11,209 bases of DNA from NCBI RefSeq assembly GCF_028618695.1, contig NZ_JAQIVI010000183.1:1-11209 (forward strand), read 5' to 3'. The DNA comes from Natrinema soli (GTDB taxonomy: Archaea; Halobacteriota; Halobacteria; Halobacteriales; Natrialbaceae). Shown piece by piece: positions 1-6,600 of this stretch; the first letter of the stretch is position 1; each line of letters begins with the position of its first letter. The notes under the pieces are model-generated. The model searched no databases, was not told where the DNA came from, and was given only the letters and a program-made list of their open reading frames with translations. The position numbers were made by a program, and so were the translations under genes.

Positions 1-1002
1 GTCCGCCGGTCGTTCGATCAGCCCGCGGGCCTCGAGCTGGGGGTGTTCGAGGGCTTCGGCCGGCGTACACACCGGCCCGACCATCGTCTCGTCGGAAAGC
101 ACCTCAAGCCAGTCCTCCCGCGAGCGGCTCGCGAACAGCGACTCGAGTTCCTCGCGGACCGCCTCGAGCTCGGCCGGGTCGTCGGTGCCGTGAACGTCGA
201 TCAACCCCTCCCGTCCGGTCTCCTCGCAGAACGCCGCCCAGAACTTCGGCTCGAGCGCCGCGAGCGTCACGTAGCGCCCGTCGGCTGTCTCGTACACGTC
301 GTACCAGGGGTACCGTCCGGTGAGCGCGGTCTCGCCGGGCCGGGGATCGTCGCCGGTGAGCGCCTCGTGGGAAATCGCCTGCGAGAACGAGGCGACCACG
401 TCGGTCATGGCCACATCGATATACTCGCCGCCGTTGCCGAGTTCGCGAGACAGGAGTCCGCCGACGATGCCGAAGGCCGCGAACAGCCCGCCGCCGAGGT
501 CGCCGATCTGGTAGCCGGGGAGCTGCGGTGCCATCGCCTCGTCCTCGCGAGTCATATCGAGCAGCCCCGCGAGCCCGACGTAGTTGAGGTCGTGGCCCGC
601 GCGCTCGGCGTACGGCCCGGTCTGACCGTAGCCCGAGAGCGAGCAATAGACGAGATCCTCGTTGTACTCGAGCAGCGTTTCGTAGTCGATCTCGAGCCGT
701 TCGGCGACGCCCGGTCGGAACTGTTCGAAGACGACGTCGGCGTCCGCGACGAGTCTGTAGAAGGCGTCCCGACCAGCCTCCGATTTCAGGTCGACGGCGA
801 TGCTACGCTTGCCCCGATTGACGCTGTCGAACAGCGCGCCGACGCCGCGGTCCGTCGTCGGCGGTGTGTACCGCGCGTAGTCTCCCGCGTCGGTATCTTC
901 GACTTTGATCACGTCAGCGCCCGCGTCGGCGAGCAGTTGCGTCGCGTACGGGCCCGGAAGCAGGCGGGACAGGTCGAGTACTCGGACGGAATCGAGCTGC
1001 AT
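1..1002 (-). CDS. Family III CoA-transferase (CaiB/BaiF type), 3' end cut by window
   Basis: Family III enzymes move CoA between acids through an aspartyl-CoA intermediate, or in alpha-methylacyl-CoA racemase epimerise an acyl-CoA. The 334 codons present begin MQLDSVRVLDLSRLLPGPY, matching the family N-terminus, followed by ADAGADVIKVED (residues 25-36), NRGKRSIAVDLKS (62-74) and SGYGQTGPY (123-131). The GDLGGGLFAAFGI segment carries Asp168, which aligns with the catalytic Asp169 of formyl-CoA transferase. Family members run about 390-400 residues, so roughly 60 C-terminal residues lie beyond base 1. The start at 1002 is supported by an AT-rich box centred 27 bases upstream (1026-1032), giving a leaderless transcript. 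It follows the oxidase gene on the same strand with a 93-base gap but has its own promoter. Family assignment is firm. The substrate cannot be told from sequence, and a racemase is the main alternative. Confidence 0.93.
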   Translation of the reverse strand, partial: MQLDSVRVLDLSRLLPGPYATQLLADAGADVIKVEDTDAGDYARYTPPTTDRGVGALFDSVNRGKRSIAVDLKSEAGRDAFYRLVADADVVFEQFRPGVAERLEIDYETLLEYNEDLVYCSLSGYGQTGPYAERAGHDLNYVGLAGLLDMTREDEAMAPQLPGYQIGDLGGGLFAAFGIVGGLLSRELGNGGEYIDVAMTDVVASFSQAISHEALTGDDPRPGETALTGRYPWYDVYETADGRYVTLAALEPKFWAAFCEETGREGLIDVHGTDDPAELEAVREELESLFASRSREDWLEVLSDETMVGPVCTPAEALEHPQLEARGLIERPAD

Positions 1003-1025
1003 GGTACCACGACCCGGTCATCTCT

Positions 1026-1032
1026 CAAAAGC
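1026..1032 (-). promoter_or_regulatory. TATA-like box of the CoA-transferase gene
   Basis: On the minus strand the sequence is GCTTTTG, centred 27 bases upstream of the ATG at 1002. That is the archaeal TATA distance for transcription starting at the start codon. It shows the CoA-transferase need not depend on read-through from the oxidase gene. Confidence 0.5.
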
Positions 1033-1072
1033 CTACTGTCGGTGGCCGGCCACAGTTCGCGCCGCTCCCGTC

Positions 1073-1110
1073 CCGTCAGTCGTCGTCCTCCACCGTCAGT
1101 CGTCGCCCTC
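1073..1110. repeat. 18-base direct duplication spanning the R2lox stop codon
   Basis: CCGTCAGTCGTCGTCCTC (1073-1090) and CCGTCAGTCGTCGCCCTC (1093-1110) differ at one base and have a 20-base period. On the coding strand the gene's final Glu-Gly-Asp-Asp-stop is followed by a second copy that would read Glu-Asp-Asp-Asp-stop in another frame. Confidence 0.65.
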
Positions 1111-2028
1111 GAGTTGCACTAACTCGTCGACGTCCGGGATATCGGCCGTGGCGTCCGTGATCTGTTGCATCCGATCGGTGTGCTTGTCGACCGCGTAGGC
1201 GGCCAGTCTCCCGTCCTCGAGGCCGACGCGCTCGTCGGGGTCGTCCGGCTGGAACCGCTCATCCTCGGTGATCCCCTGCACGAGCGGGAGGAGTTCCTCG
1301 ACCGTCTCCTCGATGATCGCGGGGTCGACGCCCCCGGCGATGAGCTTCTTGAGCTGGTTCATCCCGAAGCCGACGTGGCGGCCCTCGTCGCTGCGGATCT
1401 TGGTGAAGCCCCGGACGAGCCCCGGCAGGTGCGGCAGCTCGTCGAACTCGCCACCGTAGGAGGTCTGCATCCCGTAGTAGCCGGTCTGGGCGAGGATGCC
1501 CTCGACCGTGAGGTGGTAGTGGCAGTACGCTCTGGCTCGGTTTTCGGGCGTGTCTTCCTCGAGCAGCCGGAACTGCGCCTTCCGGTTACGGTCGAACAGT
1601 TCGATGTACGGATCGTTGAACCACCGTTCGTGGCGCGGGTTCGATCGTTCCCAGCCCAGTTCGTCTTCGACCGTCCAGACGACCTCCCGCCAGTAGCGGT
1701 CGAAGAAGTCCGCGTGCTTGGCCTCCTCGTACAACTGGGTCGTCAGGAACAGCTGATCGTCGATATCGTCGAGTACCGCCCCCAGCGGCGCGAGATCCTC
1801 GGTGACCGCGTCCTCGCCCGCGCCGAACTTCGCGATGCCGTTGAGGGTGCCGTACCACGACTCCCGGTCGTACGACTCCGAGGCCTCGATGAACTCGAGG
1901 AGGTTCTCGACGTCTCGCTCGAGGTCGATCTCGCCGGGGTCCCAGTGTCGCTCGACCGCGTTTCGATAGTAGCGGTTCGATCTGGACTCCCGGTCCATCA
2001 TCGCCGTCGGCGTGTACTCTGTTTCCAT
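1096..2028 (-). CDS. R2-like ligand-binding oxidase (R2lox), ferritin-like di-metal protein
   Basis: This 310-residue ferritin-like protein resembles ribonucleotide reductase subunit R2, but its details fit R2lox, whose studied members (Mycobacterium Rv0233, Geobacillus R2loxI) hold a Mn/Fe centre and a bound long-chain fatty acid. From the start at 2028 the six ligands are Glu72 (GEDAVTED), Glu102 and His105 (EEAKH), Glu176 (TVEG), and Glu215 and His218 (DEGRH). Val75 and Tyr171 occupy the positions of the Val-Tyr ether cross-link unique to R2lox. The radical tyrosine of R2, four residues after the first His, is Phe109 here. An early HWDPGEIDLERD block also matches Rv0233. An upstream ATG at 2037 would add three residues, but the TATA-like box at 2051-2058 lies 26-27 bases from 2028 and too close to 2037. 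No R1 partner gene lies nearby. The family call is strong. The ligand and reaction are unknown. Confidence 0.88.
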   Translation of the reverse strand: METEYTPTAMMDRESRSNRYYRNAVERHWDPGEIDLERDVENLLEFIEASESYDRESWYGTLNGIAKFGAGEDAVTEDLAPLGAVLDDIDDQLFLTTQLYEEAKHADFFDRYWREVVWTVEDELGWERSNPRHERWFNDPYIELFDRNRKAQFRLLEEDTPENRARAYCHYHLTVEGILAQTGYYGMQTSYGGEFDELPHLPGLVRGFTKIRSDEGRHVGFGMNQLKKLIAGGVDPAIIEETVEELLPLVQGITEDERFQPDDPDERVGLEDGRLAAYAVDKHTDRMQQITDATADIPDVDELVQLEGDD

Positions 2029-2050
2029 ATCCCACATATGTCGACTCGAC

Positions 2051-2058
2051 TATTAAAT
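2051..2058 (-). promoter_or_regulatory. TATA box of the R2lox gene
   Basis: On the minus strand ATTTAATA, a good archaeal TATA box, is centred 26-27 bases upstream of the ATG at 2028 and only 17 upstream of the ATG at 2037. It therefore decides for 2028 as the start of a leaderless message. Confidence 0.6.
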
Positions 2059-2105
2059 GTGCGGTCGCTGTCGGGTATGCTCGACCCGCGAGGACTCCGT
2101 TCGAA

Positions 2106-2130
2106 CCGTGTCGGCTGATAGCCGACACGG
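2106..2130 (-). terminator. Perfect 11-bp hairpin after the permease operon
   Basis: CCGTGTCGGCT and its exact complement flank a three-base loop, beginning 22 bases beyond the permease stop codon on the minus strand. There is no clear U-tract after it. It is a candidate transcript-end or RNA-stabilising structure separating the permease operon from the R2lox promoter at 2051-2058. Confidence 0.45.
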
Positions 2131-2152
2131 GGACGGGGGTGCGGTCCAACGG

Positions 2153-3589
2153 TCAGTCGCCGCTCTCGCCGGCGTTCGCTCGCGGGGTGTCCCCGTTCGC
2201 GTCACCCGAGGCGCGTTGCGCCTCGCTCTCCTCGACGCGCTCGTGGACGTCGAGCGTGGTCATCGTTCGGTACGTTTCGATTCGGTCGGTCCTGGCGAGT
2301 CGGTATCGGTAGTAGACGTACGCGACGCCGAACCAACCGATGAGGACCACGCCCACGACGGGTCGCTGGAGGAGCGTGACCAGCCAGAACGCGCCGGTGG
2401 CGACGCCCCCGCCCAGCACCGCGAGGAGGAGCCCGCGGTATCGGCGGAGTCGAAACGGAGCGTTGGCGTAGTGTGCCGGGAACTCCCGCGGCAGGTTCCA
2501 GAGGCCGATGGCACAGAAGAAGTACGCCGTGAGGCTGGCCAGGCCGATGAACACGGAGAGTCCGACGATTTCGTTCGCGAGGGGGACGAGCGCGAACGGG
2601 GGGACACCGAGTACGGCGACGGCGTAATGGGGCGTGTCGAACCGGGGATGAATCTTGGACAACGACGCCGGGAGAATGCCGTCACGGCTCGCGCGCATGA
2701 GCGTTCGGGAGAAGACGAGCAGCGTCGTATTCACCGTGGTGACGACCGCGAAGATCGCGCCGGCGGCGACGACGTACTCGCCCCACCAGGGGAGATATCT
2801 CGAGGCGGCGAGCGCGAGATCGGCCTCGTTCCCCAGTTCCGCGTACGGAACGACCCCGACGAGGACGGCGATCAGCCCCACGTAAAACAGCACGACGATA
2901 CCGATACCGAGCCCCAGTACGAGCGGGATCGTCCGCCTGGGGTCCTCTATCTCCTCCCCGAGTTCGACCAGTAACCCGAATCCGAGGAACGGGTAGAACA
3001 GCGCCACGACCGCGAGCCCGAACCCGCCGTAATCCGGGAAAAACGGGGTGTAATTGGCGGTATCGATCGCGGTCGCACCGGGGACGATGAACGTCAGGAG
3101 CGCGACGACGAGGCCGACGAAAAAGACGATCTGTACCTGCGCGACGACCCTGAGCCCGACGACGTTGACGAGCAAGACGAATCCGAGCAGGACGTAGATG
3201 AGCCACATCGACGGCACGTCGAAGAAGATTCGGGTGTACTCGGCGAAGCCGGTCGCCGTAATGAGCAGCGACGCCCACGCGACGAGGGGGATCGTGAACG
3301 GGACCAGAAACCCCCAGTAAGGGGCCGTGAGCCGAGAGATGTAGACGTACAGGCCGCCGGCGACCGGCATCGCCGAGCCGAGCAAGGCGTTGTACAGGAC
3401 GACGAACCCGGCCGGGATCGCTGCGACCGTGATCGCCAGTACGAGTGCCGGCCCCGCGGTTCCCGCCAGCGGCCCCGGCAAGACGAATATCGGGACCGAA
3501 ATCGCGTTCCCGACCAGGAGCGCCAGTACCCCGACGATGCCGATGCTCGAGGAAAGAGTCTTCCCGTCGCCGTCGGTAATCGTGCTCAT
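2153..3589 (-). CDS. APC-superfamily amino acid permease, 12 membrane helices
   Basis: A 478-residue integral membrane transporter of the amino acid-polyamine-organocation superfamily. About twelve hydrophobic segments are visible, near residues 15-36, 44-68, 92-115, 128-146, 150-170, 188-210, 222-248, 271-296, 321-338, 340-364, 385-406 and 410-430. Helix 1 has the broken-helix motif GNAISVPIF, and helix 6 plus the following loop (FYPFLGFGLLVELGEEIEDP, 198-217) matches the family signature before a basic RR. The last 45 residues are a hydrophilic, acidic cytoplasmic tail ending GDANGDTPRANAGESGD. The start ATG overlaps the TGA of the small upstream membrane-protein gene (ATGA, 3586-3589), so the two are almost certainly co-transcribed and translationally coupled. 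A perfect 11-bp hairpin lies 22 bases after the stop. The substrate is not predictable, and neither an amino acid, a polyamine nor exchange can be excluded. Confidence 0.92.
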   Translation of the reverse strand: MSTITDGDGKTLSSSIGIVGVLALLVGNAISVPIFVLPGPLAGTAGPALVLAITVAAIPAGFVVLYNALLGSAMPVAGGLYVYISRLTAPYWGFLVPFTIPLVAWASLLITATGFAEYTRIFFDVPSMWLIYVLLGFVLLVNVVGLRVVAQVQIVFFVGLVVALLTFIVPGATAIDTANYTPFFPDYGGFGLAVVALFYPFLGFGLLVELGEEIEDPRRTIPLVLGLGIGIVVLFYVGLIAVLVGVVPYAELGNEADLALAASRYLPWWGEYVVAAGAIFAVVTTVNTTLLVFSRTLMRASRDGILPASLSKIHPRFDTPHYAVAVLGVPPFALVPLANEIVGLSVFIGLASLTAYFFCAIGLWNLPREFPAHYANAPFRLRRYRGLLLAVLGGGVATGAFWLVTLLQRPVVGVVLIGWFGVAYVYYRYRLARTDRIETYRTMTTLDVHERVEESEAQRASGDANGDTPRANAGESGD

Positions 3590-3837
3590 TCCGTCGCCGA
3601 ACGATCCCTGCGGCGGCGACGAATCGCGTAGTCGCGGAACCGCCGCCCGACGACGAACCCGACGATACCGCCGAGGAACGGTGTGAGGACGAGCAGCGCC
3701 TGAACCGTCAGTACGGGGAGCACGATCCCGACGCCGAGACCGACTACGAGTCCGCCTTCGGGGTACTGCGCCGCGGCTACCTCGCGCTCGACGTCGTCCA
3801 TCTCCGCCGGATCATCGCGGTACTGTCCGATTGCCAT
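3586..3837 (-). CDS. Small two-helix membrane protein, first gene of permease operon
   Basis: An 83-residue protein of unknown function. It has an acidic, soluble N-terminal part (about residues 1-27, MAIGQYRDDPAEMDDVEREV), then two closely spaced hydrophobic segments (about 30-46 and 49-67) and a strongly basic C-terminus (RRFRDYAIRRRRRDR) that should sit in the cytoplasm by the positive-inside rule. The start at 3837 was chosen because an AT-rich TATA-like box at 3861-3869 is centred 28 bases upstream; an in-frame ATG at 3852 would sit only 13 bases from that box. Its stop overlaps the permease start in an ATGA, indicating coupled translation. From context it could be an accessory or stability subunit of the permease, but no family was recognised and this is inference. 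Confidence 0.8.
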   Translation of the reverse strand: MAIGQYRDDPAEMDDVEREVAAAQYPEGGLVVGLGVGIVLPVLTVQALLVLTPFLGGIVGFVVGRRFRDYAIRRRRRDRSATE

Positions 3838-3860
3838 GTTATGCTCAACCATGCCAATGA

Positions 3861-3869
3861 TAAAATATC
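3861..3869 (-). promoter_or_regulatory. TATA box of the permease operon
   Basis: Minus-strand ATATTTTAT is centred 28 bases upstream of the ATG at 3837. A short inverted repeat (CGGGT/ACCCG, 3872-3888, loop of seven) lies just upstream, where the BRE and a regulator site would be. Confidence 0.55.
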
Positions 3870-3961
3870 TTCGGGTATCTGACACCCGGAGAGAGCGCCG
3901 ACGAACCGAGTTGCCACGACAGTTGACAAGAACTAAGTCGATACTCGTGAAGGCTGGTGGC

Positions 3962-4699
3962 ATGGCACAACAGAGCGCTGCCGTCGTCGGCGGTGGCATC
4001 ATGGGCGCCGGCATCGCACAGGTACTCGCACGGAACGGCTACGACGTGGCCGTCCGCGAGATCAACGAGGAACTGGCCGAAGAGGCCGAGGAACGGATCG
4101 TCTCGGGCAACTACGGACTGGACGACGCCGTCGAGGGCGGCTATCTCTCCGAGGACGAAAAGGACGCGGTCCTCGAGCGACTGACGTTCACGACGGACCT
4201 CGATGCGGCGACCGACGGGACCGACTTCGTCATCGAGGCGGTGACGGAAGATCTGGCGATCAAGGGGCAGGTCTTCCGCGACCTGGACGAGGTCACGGAC
4301 GACCAGCCGCTGTACTCGAATACGAGCGGCTTCGCGGTGACCTCGATCGCCAACGCCGTCTCCGACCCGTCGCGGGTCGCGGTGACGCACTTTTTCAATC
4401 CCGTCGCGGTCATGGACATGGTCGAGATCGTGCGAGCGCCCGAAACCGACGAGGCCGTCGTCGAGCGCGCCGAGGAACTGGTCGACGAACTCGGGAAAAC
4501 GCGTGTCACCATCGACGACGATCCCGGCTCCTACGGCTTCCTCGCCAACCGCTGTCACGCGGCGATGCGCGAGGAGGCCCAGAAGATCGTCGACGAGGGA
4601 ATCGCCACGGAGGAACAGGTCGACAAGGCGCTCGAGGACGGCTACAACCTCCCCGTCGGTCCGTTCTCGCTGGCCGGTCTCGGCGAGGAGTGGGACTGA
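3962..4699 (+). CDS. 3-hydroxyacyl-CoA dehydrogenase, short form lacking most of the C-terminal domain
   Basis: NAD-dependent oxidation of 3-hydroxyacyl-CoA to 3-ketoacyl-CoA is the family reaction. The 245-residue protein opens with a Rossmann fold (VVGGGIMGAGIA, residues 8-19) and keeps the catalytic set by alignment to human HADH: Ser122 (SNTSGF), His143 (THFFNP), Glu155 (VEIV) and Asn196 (LANR). The Ser-His and His-Glu spacings of 21 and 12 are exactly those of the family. It ends at GPFSLAGLGEEWD, where the usual C-terminal helical dimerisation domain begins, so it is about 40 residues short of the common 285. I see no continuation of that domain in other frames downstream, so this is probably a natural short form. 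The start at 3962 is preferred because protein homology begins there. The frame remains open upstream to 3836, but that part is non-homologous and overlaps the divergent gene's promoter. Substrate chain length is unknown. Confidence 0.88.
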   Translation: MAQQSAAVVGGGIMGAGIAQVLARNGYDVAVREINEELAEEAEERIVSGNYGLDDAVEGGYLSEDEKDAVLERLTFTTDLDAATDGTDFVIEAVTEDLAIKGQVFRDLDEVTDDQPLYSNTSGFAVTSIANAVSDPSRVAVTHFFNPVAVMDMVEIVRAPETDEAVVERAEELVDELGKTRVTIDDDPGSYGFLANRCHAAMREEAQKIVDEGIATEEQVDKALEDGYNLPVGPFSLAGLGEEWD

Positions 4700-4760
4700 G
4701 GGCTGTTTCCACAGCGGTGCGGACTCGTTTCCGCTTCGGACCGACGAACCGATATGCGGC

Positions 4761-4955
4761 GGCGCGCGCTGAACCGCAGTGAGCGGCGAGCGAACTGCGG
4801 TTCGATACTGCGCGAGGGATGAGCGAGCGGTGCGAGGGATGAACGTAGTGATTTCCTCGAGAGCGAACGGTGACCGACGGGAACCGTGAGCAGCGAGCGA
4901 ATCGGCTGGGGAGGGCGTGGCAATTCCGTGCCGCCACGGTAGCAGGACGCTCTCC
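4761..4955 (+). repeat. Intergenic hairpin-rich repeat, copy 1
   Basis: About 195 bases that match, in order and opposite orientation, the copy at 5001-5133. Shared blocks are GGCGCGCGCTG (4761-4771), GCGCGAGGGATGAGCGAG (4810-4827), GAATCGGCTGGGGAGG (4899-4914) and CCACGGTAGCAG (4935-4945). The copy contains a perfect 9-bp inverted repeat, GAACCGCAG/CTGCGGTTC (4771-4779 with 4795-4803), and a 6-bp one, CGTGGC/GCCACG (4916-4921 with 4933-4938). It carries about 70 bases between the second and third blocks that copy 2 lacks. No coding potential was recognised. It lies 61 bases after the short dehydrogenase gene and may also end its transcript. Confidence 0.7.
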
Positions 4956-5000
4956 GTTGTCGGTTCTACCCACCTTCAACGTCTTATTTTCGACTGGAGA

Positions 5001-5133
5001 GTAGAGTGCGCTGCTATCGTGGCAACGAGGGATTCCACATCCTCCCCAGCCGATTCACTCGTTACACTCGCTCATCCCTCGCGCAACGTCGATCCGCGGC
5101 TCACCGTCGGTTCGCCGCGAAACAGCGCGCGCC
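5001..5133 (-). repeat. Intergenic hairpin-rich repeat, copy 2 (inverted)
   Basis: The inverted, shorter relative of 4761-4955. Exact matches on the minus strand are the 18-mer at 5067-5084, the 16-mer at 5041-5056 and the 11-mer at 5123-5133. A further block after the terminal stem (5011-5022) reads CCACGATAGCAG against CCACGGTAGCAG in copy 1. Block order is conserved, so the copies share an origin and are not just similar base composition. Together with copy 1 it fills most of the 488-base convergent gap at 4700-5187, which holds no gene. Confidence 0.7.
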
Positions 5134-5144
5134 ACCGCAGGTCG

Positions 5145-5179
5145 AAAAATCGGACGGGAGTGAGACGGCGGTCGCCGCC
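5145..5179 (-). terminator. Hairpin plus U-tract after the enoyl-CoA hydratase gene
   Basis: On the minus strand a 5-bp GC stem (GGCGG/CCGCC, 5167-5179, three-base loop) starts about nine bases after the stop codon. A run of five T (5145-5149) follows some 18 bases further on. Archaea terminate mainly at U-tracts, so the T-run is the likelier signal. Confidence 0.4.
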
Positions 5180-5187
5180 CTGTTCCG

Positions 5188-5985
<798 letters not shown>

Positions 5986-6588
5986 GTACGGTGGTCACGG
6001 GCAACAGTCAAAAAGGTACACTGTTCGCCGTCACAGGGGTCGCGAATTCGCTCTCCCGACGCCCGAAACGGACACCGATTACTCGTCGTCGGACGAAGCG
6101 ATCGGGAGCGAGCCGACGATGTGATCGGGTGCTCGAGTCGCGCGCAGAGCCGTCGGTGACGGCGGTGGGGAATAGCGAGAAATATATCAATATTGTCACT
6201 ATGGTAAATATATTTCGTTTATTACGTATCTAGCCGTTCCGTTCCAGAAACCGATATCGGGCGAATAGCCGTCTGAATCGGGTGTCTATGAGATTTCTAT
6301 CAGTGTGGAAATGAGCCGGTCGTGGTCGGGACGGAGACACCAAAACCCACTCATGTGGACCCAAACGGCCGTTCAATCCCACTCGCTGTTATCAGTGACA
6401 CGAACTTAGAATATAGAACATGATTAATATCTCTCATAGTCAGTAGGAAGGGACGAATCGTTTCGACGAACGACGGACGATACTGCGTGCAGCTCGAACG
6501 CTGCTCGAGTACCAGTACGAACGAATTCGTCCGCTTCGAACACCCGCTTCGAACGCCCGCTTCAGAACGCCGGCTCAGAACTCCCCGC
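5986..6588. other. 603-base intergenic region, no gene supported
   Basis: Between the enoyl-CoA hydratase start and the trpD2-like stop. It holds the hydratase promoter (6008-6015), an AT-rich island around 6170-6235 with a perfect 9-bp inverted repeat GAAATATAT/ATATATTTC (6179-6187 and 6208-6216, 20-base spacer), a second AT-rich patch near 6405-6440, and the tandem repeat from 6531. Only very short frames (about 20 codons) occur, without recognisable protein features. Confidence 0.6.
6008..6015 (-). promoter_or_regulatory. TATA-like box of the enoyl-CoA hydratase gene
   Basis: Minus-strand CTTTTTGA is centred 27 bases upstream of the ATG at 5985, fitting a leaderless transcript. Confidence 0.5.
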
Positions 6589-6600
6589 TCAGAACGCCCG
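6531..6600. repeat. Five-unit 13-14-base tandem repeat spanning the trpD2-like stop codon
   Basis: Units on the plus strand are CCGCTTCGAACAC (6531-6543), CCGCTTCGAACGC (6544-6556), CCGCTTCAGAACGC (6557-6570), CGGCTCAGAACTC (6571-6583) and CCCGCTCAGAACGC (6584-6597). On the coding strand the gene's last codons (Arg-Ala-Phe-stop) lie in the unit at 6584-6597 and its flank, and the four remaining units are downstream copies of that end. It abuts a 10-base palindrome, ACGAATTCGT (6521-6530). Confidence 0.75.

Noticed and set aside
43..1122. Long plus-strand open frame opposite the CoA-transferase
   Set aside because: It is an antisense shadow caused by high GC and the RNY-like codon pattern; the minus strand has clear family motifs and the catalytic Asp.
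1096..2028. Ribonucleotide reductase subunit R2
   Set aside because: The radical tyrosine is replaced by Phe, the cross-link Val/Tyr pair of R2lox is present, and no R1 or other nrd gene is adjacent.
3836..3961. Upstream extension of the short hydroxyacyl-CoA dehydrogenase
   Set aside because: The 42 extra residues are basic, lie before the Rossmann strand without homology and cover the divergent promoter of the permease operon.
4700..5187. Insertion sequence or transposase remnant
   Set aside because: No transposase-like translation was found in any frame; the inverted copies are hairpin repeats of unequal length and I saw no target-site duplication.
6531..6600. CRISPR array
   Set aside because: Units are 13-14 bases and contiguous, with no spacers and no cas genes.
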